Shown: piece by piece, positions 34,217 through 46,069 of the stretch | Position numbering within the stretch: the stretch's first letter is position 1 | Layout of the letters: every line of letters begins with the position of its first letter | DNA from: Synanceia verrucosa | Taxonomy: Eukaryota > Chordata > Actinopteri > Perciformes > Synanceiidae | Direction: 5' to 3' | Assembly (NCBI GenBank): GCA_029721515.1 | Contig: CM056554.1 | Span: forward strand, 26,208,236-26,272,235 | DNA length: 64,000 nt | The notes under the pieces: model-generated | What the model saw: the letters and a program-made list of their open reading frames with translations, nothing else | Told to the model about the DNA's origin: nothing | The model's database searches: none | Position numbers and translations under genes: made by a program

Positions 34217-35344
34217 TCATTTCAGTTTACAGAACTCAGCAGTGGCGCCAAAGTAACCGAGCCAGAGACCAGCGTAGAGAGGCTGAGTGAACGAGGTCTG
34301 GACTCTGTGGAGGAGAGTCATGGTTTCAGAGACGGTGTAGAAGGACAGAATACCTGCTCTGTGGTCCAGGTACACTCCTACTCTGGAGGACAGAGGACCT
34401 GAGAGGGGAGTTTCCACATTGTTGTGCCAAAATCTATGTTTGCGTTTGTTGCATTCTAATGCCCAAGACGTGTTCTTGCATCCAAATCCAGTTTCAGCCC
34501 AACTCCCCACTCTGTTGATGTTCTTATAAGCCACTGCTATCAGCACTGATCCTTTCCACTCCACCTCCCAGTAACAACATCCAGTCAGACTCTGCCGACT
34601 CAGGACCTGAGGCCAAACAACGAACCTGTCTGGATGACTGGGATAAGATCTTTGTCTAGGTGTCATGAATGTTGCTTTTCTTTTCCGCTCAGACAACAAT
34701 ATGTATTTGTTTGTCGTCTTTGGATTCACTGTGATTTCAAGAGAATACTTTAGGAATTCGGCTCTGGTCTTGGGCTCTGGTCGACTCACCTCCTGGACTC
34801 TATGCTCATCAACAGAGCAGAGACAACAGATACACTGATGATCAGTGCGGCAGAACATCGTCATCACCTCGTCATGACGAGAGCACGTGTTCTCCTGGAG
34901 CTTCTTGGAGGGCTCCACCAGCTTGTGTTTTTCAAACGTAGCCGATCCATAATGAGGCCGGAGGTGTTTCTCACAGTAAGAGGCCAGGCAGATGAGACAG
35001 GACTTGAGGGCTTTCAGTTTCCTCCCAGTGCAGACATCACAGGCCACATCTTCAGGTCCAGCATAGCAGTGATCAGCAGGAGCAGCTTGGAGTCCAGTCT
35101 TCTTCAGCTCCTCCACTAAAACGGCTAACATGGTGCTTTTCATCAGGACAGGCCTCGGTGTGAAGGTCTGCCTGCACTGAGGACAGCTGTGGATCTTCTT
35201 CTCATCCTCTCCATCCCAGTGGCTTTTAATACAGCTCATGCAGTAGCTGTGTCCACAGGGAATAGTCACTGGATCCTCCAGTAGATCCAGACAGATCGCA
35301 CAACAGAAGCTTTTTAGGTCCAGCTCGACTCCTCTCTGCTCCAT
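34217..35344 (-). CDS. TRIM16-like RING/B-box/B30.2 protein lacking the coiled coil
   Basis: An uninterrupted frame of 375 codons starts at ATG 35344 (MEQRGVELDLKSFCC), the usual start of this fish family. An upstream in-frame extension exists, but a likely acceptor (TTTCTGTTCACAG) lies between, so it is not used. Residues 15-57 form a C3HC4 RING (C15, C18, C30, H32, C35, C38, C54, C57), expected to give E3 ubiquitin-ligase activity. Residues about 102-141 and 154-181 are B-boxes 1 and 2. Residues about 190-375 are PRY-SPRY (B30.2), with LTGCCYWEVEW and GVYLDHRAGILSFY. The coiled coil that normally separates B-box 2 from B30.2 (some 200 or more residues) is absent. The join is at DEHR-VQEV and also removes the second His of B-box 2. 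Such proteins need the coiled coil to dimerise, so this copy may be an unusual variant or a decaying paralogue. Confidence 0.88.
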   Translation of the reverse strand: MEQRGVELDLKSFCCAICLDLLEDPVTIPCGHSYCMSCIKSHWDGEDEKKIHSCPQCRQTFTPRPVLMKSTMLAVLVEELKKTGLQAAPADHCYAGPEDVACDVCTGRKLKALKSCLICLASYCEKHLRPHYGSATFEKHKLVEPSKKLQENTCSRHDEVMTMFCRTDHQCICCLCSVDEHRVQEVSRPEPKTRAEFLKYSLEITVNPKTTNKYILLSERKRKATFMTPRQRSYPSHPDRFVVWPQVLSRQSLTGCCYWEVEWKGSVLIAVAYKNINRVGSWAETGFGCKNTSWALECNKRKHRFWHNNVETPLSGPLSSRVGVYLDHRAGILSFYTVSETMTLLHRVQTSFTQPLYAGLWLGYFGATAEFCKLK

Positions 35345-36309
35345 TTCACCTCTTGGATCTGACTGTGAGAGACTCTGTGAACAGAAACAGAGAGTCTGTG
35401 CTCTGATTTCATTCCCAACTGTGTTCCTTTTGTTCCCGTTCATTTGCTAACGTCTACCAAAGAAAGCTCGTCAGCTTCTGCTCTGTCACAGGTTGGTTAT
35501 ACTCATCTTCACATCTGCATATGAGTGAAGGGGGAGGAAAACTACATTTCAGTCACTGAGCATTGCTTTTCTAAGTGGACTGAGGCGTTATTATGAGGCC
35601 AAATTATTTCCAGAACAGTTTGTCGAAATTTCGAATCAAGTCTGTTTGAAGAATATTAGTTCATTCATTGTTGAGAGTTGGGACAAAACACTTTCAGAAA
35701 AACTTTTTTTTTTGGAAAATTGACACCATCTTGATTAGGGTTATATATTACAGTAGATAAAGATCTGTGCTATTCAACCATATAAAGGTACAGGCAGGAG
35801 GTTCAAAAACATTTTAACAAATTCATATTTACCTTAACGACTTGTTTTTTGTCTCAACTCCGTCAGACAAACTCAAAGTATATAATTATAATAGCCCAAC
35901 AACAATCTTAACTTCTGACTTATGTTGTAATAACATTTAGTTAGTCTGATATGCAATGAAATGTAATATATTTAAGGCTTAATTTCACACTGTTTTGAAT
36001 ACACAGATTTTAAAAAATGGCATTTTCAAACTTTATCTTTCACTGTGCTACCACAGAAAAAAACCCTTAATCCGTAATCTCAATAAAATACTTTAGTTGA
36101 TTCCACTAGGGTTTTAAAAAATGTATCATGACAGAGAGGTGGTGTTAACATCCAGCTCCAGCTGTGACCAGAGGAAAACTGATATTTTTCATCGAAAACA
36201 TCACAAAATGTCATACTTACTGGACCGGTGGTACTGCTGGATTCACCACAGCGAGGAGAATGAAAAGTGGTCCTGAAGGATGTAGCTGACCACGCTAATG
36301 CCTGGTCTT
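35345..36309. other. Upstream region of the TRIM16-like gene
   Basis: It contains the probable acceptor and 5' untranslated part just above 35344. No further gene or clear transposon is seen up to 36309. Confidence 0.5.
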
Positions 36310-36690
36310 ACCAAACACTCGTACTGTCGTACAGAGGGTCCTGCATTCCTCTATTAAAAACCGATTTCAGACGGGAGGCGTGAACTCTGTTGAACTTTGA
36401 AATGATTGGATCTGATTTTACCCAATCACTAACGTGTGGTCGTGACGTATGTAAAGCGCCGCTAGCATTCAGGCTAGCCAACTCCTTCTCCACTAACGGA
36501 GCTATAACTGAAAAATAAGACTTTTCCTGAACCCCGTGGGGAGTAAAGCCACGACATCTTTGCAGCAATAAAACTGGTTAAACCGTCCTCTTGTTCCAGT
36601 TGCTGAATATTTGGCAGCTTAGCCAAAACGGACTGAATGGCTTCCTTCACTTCCGTCTCCGCTTCCACTGCCAAACTACAACACAAACGC
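36310..36690 (-). pseudogene. Decayed RecQ-like helicase start in a repeat
   Basis: In one minus-strand frame, QSVLAKLPNIQQLEQEDGLT precedes a second frame reading KDVVALLPTGFRKSLIFQL and a stop. The latter is a Walker A region of RecQ-type helicases (LLPTGFGKS) with the central Gly replaced by Arg. This segment recurs, as I recall, at the start of helicase-like proteins carried by fish repeats. The remainder of the domain is missing. Confidence 0.5.
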
Positions 36691-36864
36691 TGCGCATATG
36701 TTTGACGTCATCGTTAACACCCGCCCCCCACCATTCGCTGATTGGCCAGGATGGAATGGATGAGTCCAAGGGGATTAAAACCTGACGTAATCTGTAGGGA
36801 AATGATAATTGAGTGGAAGATTACGGAGGGCTACGGCCAAGCTATGATTTAGGCCTAATTCATT

Positions 36865-36943
36865 AGGGCCCGAGCGACGAATTCGCCAGGGGCCGAACGG
36901 CTCCTGGCAACGAAGTTGCGAGGAACCTATTGTTTTTGTAGGG

Positions 36944-36976
<33 letters not shown>

Positions 36977-38368
36977 TCTCGGTTTCGCGCCCCTTTTTGA
37001 GGCCTTTAGGACGCTCGTAGCCGCACCAAATTTGGCACAGACCTCAAGCTTGGCGAAACTGGCCATTTTAGTAAGTGACGGGGCTCGGGCGTGGTCAGGG
37101 GGCTCCACAGCAGGGTAGGGCCGTTTTTGGGCAAAGTTGCATCGATTTTCATGAATTTTGGTGACATGATAGCTTACATCTGTACGATGTCTGGAGATTT
37201 TTAATTTTTTTTTTTGGTCCAACAGGAAGGCAGCTGCGGACCATTTCCTGCGGAAATTTTCATTTTACGATCGCAGTTTTGAGGCCTTTAGCATGTGCGA
37301 AAACCCACGAAACTTTGCTAGTACATTTGAAACTCAAAGCAATTTGATATATGTCACAGCTGGCCACGTGCGTGGAAGAACAGCTCTGTAGCGCCCCCTA
37401 ATGCGTTTATTGGAATAACATATGCTTGATAGCTTGTAGGCACATGACACGTGGCACTTATGTTGTAAGGCTGGGTACTTGATTTTTGAGGGGGGTCTTG
37501 GGCCTGGGCGTGGCAAATTGGCTGAATGGCGCCCCCTAGAATGTTTCAATGCAGCAGCCCCCGCGTACAGTTTCACTGACATGTATGAAATCGGGCAGTC
37601 ACCTGTAGGCTGCCAAGATTAACAAAAAAGCCTCTTGGACCCATATCTGAAAACCAACGGGAAGTCAGCCATTTTGAATTATATGTCCATGTTGGGGCAA
37701 TGTGCACGTGACGTATTTTAACGAACTCCTCCTAGAGATTTAATGCGATCCACTTCAAATCCAGTCTGTGCTTTCATAAGACCTGTGAGAGCAAAAGTTG
37801 TTAAAAACTTGTCCAAAAGTCTTAGGGCGTGGCCGTGGGGGCGTGTCAAACTTTGGTGTTCGCCATGACACATTTGTTGTTATAACTCGGCCATACGTGA
37901 TCCGATCTGCATGAAACATTACACGTATGATGACAGTCCTGCCCTGAAGACGTCTGTATGGCTACTTTCGTTAGAAGTCACAGCGTTACACGCTGGCGAC
38001 AGGAAATGACACGTTTTATGCCTTTGATGTACACTTCCAACATATGAAGGCATAATTCCTAGACGGTTCATCATATTGTCTTCAAACATGGCTAGATCAT
38101 CCTACAGCCCTTGGTGATGAAATGCTGCCAATACTGTGCGATTTGGTGAAACGCGGACGTGGCGGCCCATCAAAGTTGAGGTGACGCCTTGACCGAGAAG
38201 CGTGAAGATGACGCTGGAAACAAAAAATTCCCAAAATTCACCAGAACTTCCAAATGAGCTGAAACTCTCTGAATTTACTCATCAGATTGAGGCGAAACTT
38301 TCATACACTGCAACCCATACTCGATTTTGAAGTCCGTCACTCTAAATTTTTCAATATTTACGAGCTAT
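36865..38368. repeat. Long teleost repeat of the 'GGGCCCGAGCG' type, first part
   Basis: It begins GGGCCCGAGCGACGAATTCG, has an (ATT)n run at 36948-36977, and carries stock phrases such as GCGCCCCCTA, GGGCGTGGC, AACGGGAAGTCAGCCATTTT and GAAACTTTGC. I recall these from an abundant dispersed teleost repeat whose class I cannot name. It is interrupted by SINE copy 3 and resumes after it. Confidence 0.6.
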
Positions 38369-38382
38369 CATAACACATTCAT

Positions 38383-38749
38383 CCATCCATCCATCCATTA
38401 TCTACCGCTTATCCTCATAGGGTCGCGGGGGGGCTGGAGCCTATCCCAGCTGTCTTAGGGCGGAAGGCAGGGTACACCCTGGACAAGTCGCCACCTCATC
38501 GCAGGGCACATAGAGACAGACAACCATTCACACTCACATTCACACCTACGGTCAATTTAAATTAATCAATTAACCTAATCCCCATACATGTTTTTGGATG
38601 GTGGGAGGAAGCCGGAGTACCAGAGAGAACCCACGCAGACACGGGGAGAACATGCAAACTCCACACAGAAAGGTCCCGGGCCCGGGATTCAAACCCGGTA
38701 CCTTCTTGCTGTGAGGCGACAGTGCTAACCACTACACCACCGTGCCGCC
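38383..38749 (-). mobile_element. tRNA-derived SINE, copy 3, with perfect target duplication
   Basis: Full-length copy on the minus strand, with A-box-like TGGTGTAGTGGTTAGC and B-box GGTTTGAATCCC (about 38684-38696) and an ATGG-repeat tail. It is flanked by a perfect 14-base duplication, CATAACACATTCAT, at 38369-38382 and 38750-38763. Confidence 0.9.
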
Positions 38750-38763
38750 CATAACACATTCAT

Positions 38764-39110
38764 AATTCCAAAAATATTGATTCAAATTCTACCAAAATAG
38801 GTAATTTTGCTACCTGTGTTGTCTTGATGAAGTGTACCGAACGTCGTTTGATTAGCTCAAACGGTTCATGAGAAAAGACGTGAAGATGACAGTGAGTGCC
38901 CTGGAGCAGGAGAAGTGAAATTTGATCTGCCCTGTCACAGGGCAGCAGGGGAGGGGGGGAGGGGTGTGAAAGCCCTTCTGAGGTGTTAGGCTGTCTGTTT
39001 GTCACAGAGGGGAGGCACAGACCATGAAATCCAGCAGTGACCAGCCTGAGGTGTTCTCTCTGTCTGGAGGCCACTGACAGCTCCAAAGAAATACATTAGA
39101 GTGTACTGAC
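38764..39110. repeat. Long teleost repeat, continued after the SINE
   Basis: Phrases such as GATGAAGTGTACCGAACG and AAAAGACGTGAAGATGAC continue the style of the preceding repeat. The right limit is not clear. Confidence 0.4.
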
Positions 39111-42100
39111 TGCAGATTTTCACCATCAGGGTTCAGTTGTGAGGATTAAAATCCTGAAAGACAATCATCATTCTGGTGGATGGGCTTAACTGTCAAGCAA
39201 CAGTTACATTTAGTCCTGTGAAATAATCATTATATATAATATAATTTAGTATTTTATCAAATTAGATATTGGATGAATGCAGATGTCATGTACAATTTCA
39301 ATATGATCTCAAGAGGCATTTGATTTGATAAAGTGACGTGTGAAAGCTGTGAGCCATCATTAAATCACTGTACAGAGAGGGCACTGTACAGCAGAGGGGA
39401 AAATGCACAAGCGATCGCTGATGTTTTCTGTTCATTTTTGCTTGTGGGTTTTTGTGAGCGCGTTGCGTCGCACGCCCTGCGTGGTGAATGTGTTCACGTG
39501 AAAGATGACATGCATAACAGTTATTCATATTGAGTATGTTATTAAACAGAAGTTGTATTGTGTGTGGCATGATTGAAATCATGTAGTGACAGCAATGATA
39601 GCATATGAGAAGAAATTGTTTGAAGATGAATGTTTGTGAAGCAGTGGGAGTGGTGGTTTTGCTTGTATCAGCGAGTTAAATGTGCATGTGAGGGATTTAG
39701 GAGGTAATGACGTTACGCTTGTGTTAGTAAAATATGGGTGTATTTTACATGGAGGTGTTTTGAGGTTGACTGTGGTGTATTTGTTGTGGTAACAGCAGAT
39801 AACTTATGTTCTTTCAGGCAAAAGTGTAAAGTGTAACAGACAAAGTAGGAGCAGGTATGTGGAGTGGGTTGTTGCAGTCGTGTGTGCAATGTGTAATGTG
39901 GTGTCATGGCATTGCGACATAGTTCAGTCACTGGGATTTGGGATTGACATGTGGAGAGGAGACTCAGGTCTTGAAAAGGGTGTAAATATGCTGCAGATGT
40001 TTTACCACTTGGTGGTGTTTTTGGCTTCTTCTATGTGTGGTGTGTTGGGGCAGCAGGGTGAAGACAGCTGATGCCAACAGGCGCATCAAGCTTATCAGGA
40101 GAGCTGGTTCTGTCCTGGTAGTGGAGTTGCAGTCTATGGCAGAGGTGTGTGACCACTGCAATAAATAAGTGAAAACACATTTCCTGTTGCACACTGGATG
40201 CGTATCGCAGCACCTTCAGTTGTGGACTATGTTTATGACACAGTTGTTTCATATGACACTGTTATTTCATATGACCACGTTATTTGATAGTTCTGTTATT
40301 TGTAAATGAACGTATGATTTTATAGTATTCTGTTATTTGTATATTATTGTGTAGTTTGTATTCTTATATTATGCAGTTATTATTGTACAGTACTGTGTTA
40401 TTGTAATTGTTCTGTAATTGTGAAAGTAATGTGAGATTTTATAGTATATTTTGTATATTTTATTTTAATAGTTATTAGTTTTGTATGCTTGTTTGTATTG
40501 CAACATTGGCACAATAATGTCATGCAGGATCCATGAATGTCTTAATTTATCTTGTCTTAATTTATCTTGTCTTATGTTATCTTGTCTTGTCATAGCTTAT
40601 CATGTCTTATCATTTCTTGTCTTGTCTTGGCATATCTTATACACTTTCTTTGAATGTATACTTTCTGTTGTTGTATGTATACTTTTATCATGTACTTATA
40701 CATTTCCTTTTTTTTTTTTTACTTATATACAATGTACATGTACACTTTTGTTGTTGGACTTCTACTTCTTTGCACTGATATTAAAGCTTTTTTCTTTCAC
40801 TGATGCTGTCGTGTGAGTTGTGTTAATACCTTTCTATCAACAATTACTGACACTTTTTGGAACTGATACTTTTCAGAGCATACACAACTACTTTCGTGCA
40901 TTTTTTCCACTTTCATTTCTTTTTACCTTACATTCGTGCAAAACCCACATCTTGCGCAAGAGGCAAACGATTTCTTTTGCCTCATCACTTTTCGCGAGCG
41001 CGTCGCTTGCCACGCGCCTGCCACGCGGCTAACGCGGCTAATTTATAACCATTATCTTTGAGTTGATTTCAATGTTTGCACAATTATAGAGGTTTTTAAC
41101 GTTTTTCGAGGCTGGTGAATGATGTGACCTCTTGCTGAGGACAAGAGAAATAACATGGAGTGTCTAACCACTGGTCATACATTTAAACAAATATCCCCCT
41201 CAAAAGTAATTATCTATGCTAAATCGTAACATGAGTATTCACAATTCCTTGAGCTCTAGCTTTGTAAGTATGTCAATCATTATTAATTAATTTATTTTTG
41301 ATATAAATTAGACTTTTCTATGTGGGACATATTTTGTTGACTCTCAAGAATCAGTGAGTTGTTAAATTAAAATTAGTTGCTGTGGACTTCATCCTGTCAT
41401 CCCCAGTGAAGGAATGATGGAAAGGTTGAACTACTGATAGATATATAAATGAAGCATGAAGAGGCCTTTGATTTCAAAGTGGACTGACACTGTGAGGTTA
41501 GAAAAGGAGGAATCTGTATTTCAACAGATTCAAAACTTTTCTTTCCCCAGAGTCAGAGCTCCCTTAAAAACAATCTCTTATCACATCACACATTCATGCT
41601 ACAGCTCAGTTTAATGGCCGCTGAATCCTGACGTTTCCATCAAGTTGTCAGAAAGTGAGCTGCCACTGGGAGGTGAAAGAGCTCCACTGAAACCTGAACC
41701 AGTGTGGAGAAATGAGCTGATGGGACTTAACACTTTTCTCACCGTGTTGTCATCTGTTATGTTTTATGTGACCTTTCAAACAACAGGAACACTTCTCCTA
41801 AACTGAACGAAAAACAGGAAGAAACTTGTGAGTCTTTGAAAGTGACATCAGATTGTCCTCCTGCTCTGTTGCATCAAGCTGGTGGCTCTGAGTCTGGTCA
41901 ATGTGCCAAATCATTCAAAGAGGAGTTTCCGGAGCTTCTGGGCATTGAAAGGTCTGCTCAGTGTTTCACGTTGCCCCTGCAGCCAAACACACATTTCTAT
42001 TTTCAGTCAAGAATGTCATAACAGGAAGTTGGGACTGGGGTTTACAGGAGATCCTGTATTGTGTTAAAGGTTTAGCTCACTCAACATCTTTAAACACTTT

Positions 42101-42187
42101 TTTTTTTTTAAAAAAAGAAAAAAAAAGAAAAATGTAACAATAAATAATATGAATATATAATAAATCCAATAATATAATAATATGTCC
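39111..42187. other. Intergenic stretch
   Basis: AT-rich, with several TTATTTGTA-like words around 40250-40480. The only structured part is the minisatellite listed separately. A local GC-rich patch near 40930-41045 has CGCGAGCG and CACGCG words but no recognised gene. Confidence 0.5.
40535..40635 (+). repeat. Degenerate minisatellite
   Basis: Tandem variants of a 13- to 15-base unit built on TTATCTTGTCTTA, decaying toward the right end. Confidence 0.7.
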
Positions 42188-42242
42188 CATAGATAGATAG
42201 ATAGATACTTTATTCTTCTCACAGATAAATTCACATTTACAA
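42188..42242 (-). repeat. Retroelement 3' tail with GATA repeats
   Basis: The minus strand reads GTGAATTTATCTGTGAGAAG then AATAAAGTATCTATC repeats, the same ending as 49368-49434 on the plus strand. This is a typical 3' end of a fish non-LTR element. Only the tail is present. Confidence 0.6.
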
Positions 42243-42845
42243 CATGAGGAGGAGTTATTAACATATAAGAATTACTTTTCTGCCACTAGGTTTCTCTCTG
42301 GTAACATAGTTATGATCCATTATCAGTGTTCAGTGATTAAAACACTGAATAAAGCAGTTTCATGTTAAAAAATAGTGTTTCTCTAACATTGTACGGCAGA
42401 TGCAGGATGTCTCTGAGGACCTGCGAGCTGTTCTGAACCAAATTTAATGATCTGTTATTATTATCACCAATAAAATTGTGGATTTCTCAGTGTTTTAAGA
42501 TTATTAGAAATATATGGGATAATGTCAGAACAACATTGAGTAGAAATAAAAAACATAAGTATTTTTAGGACTTTTAATGCAGAAAAGTAACTTATTATAC
42601 CTCTATATTGAGTAGAATTTTGTGAATATCAGATGGATTCTTTTTAGTCCATGTTTTGTGTAAAGGGTGGCCGCCATGTTCTCTTCAGTTGGATGTAGGT
42701 AAATGAATAATAGCCGTCTTTATTTGTATTTAAAAGTTCATGTGTGGCGTATGTTTAAACCTCTGGTGATAGCAAAGAAAAAAGCATTCAAAGGTTTCAG
42801 CAAAGCAGTGAGAGAGACTTAACGACTGTACTCACTCAAGGACTC

Positions 42846-42885
42846 TGAATGAATGAATGAATGAATGAATGAATGAATGAATGAG
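42846..42885 (+). repeat. (GAAT)n microsatellite
   Basis: About ten tandem GAAT units. Confidence 0.95.
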
Positions 42886-43290
42886 GTCTACTGCCTCTTT
42901 TGAAAGACAGTGGGACAGTCCTGATACCAACGACTCTCTCCAGTACAGACTGGGTCGTTAATGGGTTGTTCAAGAAGATAGAGGCTCTGCAAAGCAAACA
43001 CTTTCACACTTCCAACGCTGCACTGAAGACACACCAAGTACCAGCCTGAGTCAAGACCTTCACCGTCCATGTCCCTGAAAACATCAAGCGTCACAGAATG
43101 ACTGCAGACCTGCCGTCCTGACCTCTGTGGTAATGAAGGCGACTGTCTCGCCTCATTCCTGACCTGCTTCTAGACCAGAGAGCCAACAGGTCTGTAGGCG
43201 ATTAGCAAAGAATAATCTGGTACCTGATTCAAAAATGCTGGACCAAGTTAGATCATATCAACGTCATCGGGTAAATAGCGAATCGACGTG
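42886..43290. other. Stretch without a supported gene
   Basis: A minus-strand frame at 42888-43094 was inspected and not accepted (see rejected items). Nothing else is recognised. Confidence 0.4.
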
Positions 43291-43299
43291 GGTCGACAC

Positions 43300-43640
43300 A
43301 GCTCGACTTTCACACTGTAGCCGATCCGATCAGAGCCGATACACTTCTGGGTCGATTGACGGGTTGTTGACCCGCGTCAAAATGCATCGACCCTTTGGTG
43401 CACGAAAAAATGAGGACAGTGTGAAAGGGTTTAAACTCACACTAGCCGGTTTCACACTATCGAGCCAAAGCTGAACCAGCCCAGGCTTGCTAAGTGCTTT
43501 CACACTGCAGGGCCAGGTGTTAACTGCAGGCCACCTCTGGGCCATCTTGGTGCTAATGGCCTGCGATTTCTGGCCCCACCTAAACCATGGGCCAAAGCAG
43601 GGCCAAAGCAGGGCTAAAGGGGATGTCAATGAAAAGGAAA
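43300..43640 (+). repeat. 'TTTCACACT' repeat module
   Basis: It contains TTTCACACTGT, CCGGTTTCACACTATC and TTTCACACTGCAGGGCC. The CCGGTTTCACACTATC word recurs in inverted orientation at about 48210-48228. Probably part of a MITE-like family; the ends were not found. Confidence 0.45.
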
Positions 43641-43718
43641 AGCCATGTCAGTTCCATGCCAAGTAAAGCCGTAACGCCAAGCTTGTCCAATGTTAGCTGT
43701 TAGCTGCGGAGCCTACTA

Positions 43719-44451
43719 CTATTGTAATATACTGTGCTTGGAGTCAATAATCAGGTGAGGTGATGAACTTCAATGTGTTTACTTAAAGGTGGAGTAGATC
43801 TTTTTCTGGGGCATTTTTTATCATATCACTTGAAAACCTCTTCATACCCACATTGCAACCAGGAAAATAGAAGGTTTGTCACAAAAACGAAATATTGTAG
43901 TCCACCCTAGAGCACAAAATCGTGGAAAAACACCATCTAATCATATTGAACGGGCCGTTTGAAATTATTGGATCCTGACACGTCCATCAAACTTCAGTCC
44001 GCTTCTCCCTCCCCCTCTCTGCATACACTCCTTCGTGAACGAATAGACCCTTCTATAGCTACCTCAGTGCTAATAGCGCTGGGCAACAAGCCCCATGCCC
44101 CGAAACCATTTGTGTTCACACTGTCGGGCTACTAGCTCCTCCGGGTTACGCTCCCGTTAGCGAACACGTCATGATAGAACACATTTTCATTTACGATAGG
44201 CGGTCAATTCATCAGCACACACATGGATTTAAAATGATTTGTATATGAGCAAGCAGCATCAGATCAGTTACGCTGTTAGGGAGGCTACGTGAGGGACGAC
44301 GATAAAGTGCGATCAAAGTACAACAGCAACGACGACTGAGAGCCAAGGCATGGAGACACAAGGCATGGAAGAAATGAGGTAACTATATGACTGCAATGGC
44401 CACACTTTACCAGGAGGTGGCAACAAAACCACAAAAGGACACTCTATTACA
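43719..44451 (-). repeat. Gypsy 3' LTR (approximate)
   Basis: It starts TGTAATAGAGTGTCC next to a polypurine tract. The end is placed at TATTACA near 43719 by the TG...CA rule. It contains at 44080-44200 a block with GTTCACACTGTCGGGCTAC that appears inverted at 48120-48205. Confidence 0.55.
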
Positions 44452-44463
44452 TTCCTCCCCTTT
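44452..44463 (-). other. Gypsy polypurine tract
   Basis: The minus strand reads AAAAGGGGAGGAA immediately before the 3' LTR start TGTAATAG. Confidence 0.7.
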
Positions 44464-45059
44464 TAGAAAGAAAACAGTTCCTTCATTGAAAACACAAACC
44501 CAAACAACATACATCAGGTCTAATCCGAAAAATACAAAAAAACATGAATTGCCCTGATTAATTTTTAGGTTGTGTTTTCATCAGTGAACTCTTAATACTC
44601 AAAAGTAAGTAACATCGCTTCGCAGGATTTGTATTAACAGTACTTAACAATATTTGTACATTTTGCTACAGTGATTAATATATGTCCTTCAAAGATTCAG
44701 TCTTTGTGGTGGTACTCGAAACCTTTCGGGGTACCTGTGTTTCACAGGCTGTGATCTTGGTGTTGATCACCCACACCCAAGGCTGCGTAGCTGGTTCAGT
44801 AAGGACAGTTGGTGGTGTCTGGCTCACTGATGGACTGGGTGAAGAACCTGGAAAAGCACTGTTCAGTTGTACTGATGTTGTTTTTTGCAACTGGTGAAGA
44901 TGAGATAACTGGAAGTCTCTCCACATTTCCTCGCCATGGTAACATGTATCCATGTGCACGGTACACTGTCTCTGTCCTTCCTGAATAAGGTAAGTAACAG
45001 TTCCCAGTCTTTTCAGTACTGTCGCCTGAATTCATTTTTTCACTCCCCCCCTAAAATTT

Positions 45060-45830
45060 CAGATGCGGACATCCTCTCCCTCCAGGAAAATCCGAAGAGG
45101 GAGGGCCCTTTTGTCATGATGATGCTTCTGAGCTGCTTGTTTTTCATCGATCTGTCTGGCGAGCTCCGACTTGAGCAAACTGAAACGGGTTCTTATCTGG
45201 CGTTTCAGGAATAACTCTGCTGGAGTTTGGCTCATCATGGTGTGGGGTGCGCTGTGATACATGAGAAGAAAAAGAAGCCTTTCCATCTGCTTCCATCTGC
45301 TTCCAGCACATTCTTCATCAGAGCCTGTTTTAGGATTTGTACCGATCCCTCCGCTGCTCTGTTTGATGCTGGGTGGTAGGCAGGTACAGCGTTGTGTCTG
45401 ATACCATTATTCTCCAGAAACTGAGTAAACTCTTTCGACACCAGCTGGGGGCCATTGTCCGATACGAGCTCTTCTGGCAGTCCATACGAAGCAAAGAGAC
45501 CCCACAGCACTTCAACGGCGTTGTGAGAAGTGGTGGAGGACAAGGGGAAAACCTCAAACCACTTTGAATGGCTCTCGGTGACAACCAAAAAGTACTGTTT
45601 ATCTTTCTCCGCACTCTTTTTGGCCACCGCCAAGGAAACAATGGTGCCACTGCTGGCATTTTCTGTACTGCTTGGCAGACTGAGCACTTATTCACCAGTT
45701 CTTGAATTTCTCCATCACAGTCTGGCCACCAGAGGTAGCTGAGGGCAAGAGCCTTCATGTGGCAGATACCAGGGTGTTCATGATGAAGATCCTCCAGTAA
45801 TCTCTGTCGATATCTGGGGGTATGATAACT
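45060..45830 (-). pseudogene. Gypsy integrase, broken
   Basis: The zinc-binding half (LWWPDCDGEIQELVNKCSVC) is in the frame at 45330-45758. The core (YFLVVTESHSKWFEVFPLSS, LVSDNGPQLV, AAEGSVQILKQAL) is in 45235-45687. The C-terminal part (HTMMSQTPAELFLKRQIRTR) is in 45059-45286. A deletion removes the start of the core, and the frames do not connect. Confidence 0.85.
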
Positions 45831-46069
45831 CTTTGACCCCAGAGAATATAGCTACTGTCTGCATACAAAGTAAGGCCTCAATGCTTCATCCTGCACATAG
45901 CTAGGCCATCCATTCATTGTGAATCTCCACACCTCACTGAGTACAGAATCTTTAAGAGTTGCACTCTCAATGTCTTTTGCACACACAGGAAGTTCCTCCA
46001 CATGTGAGAAGTAGCTGTGTTGTTCACCACTGCTCGGGGTAGGCGTGACAAAGCAAGCATTTTACTGAC

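Noticed and set aside
34802..35119. 105-codon plus-strand frame inside the TRIM16-like gene
   Set aside because: Antisense shadow of a long conserved coding frame.
40481..40816. Frame with repeated LNLSCLNLSCL
   Set aside because: Translation of the TTATCTTGTCTTA minisatellite.
42888..43094. Minus-strand frame with DSGWYLVC, resembling an immunoglobulin-like (CD300/pIgR-type) fragment
   Set aside because: Only this short phrase fits. There is no partner cysteine at the right distance, no splice context, and no neighbouring exons.
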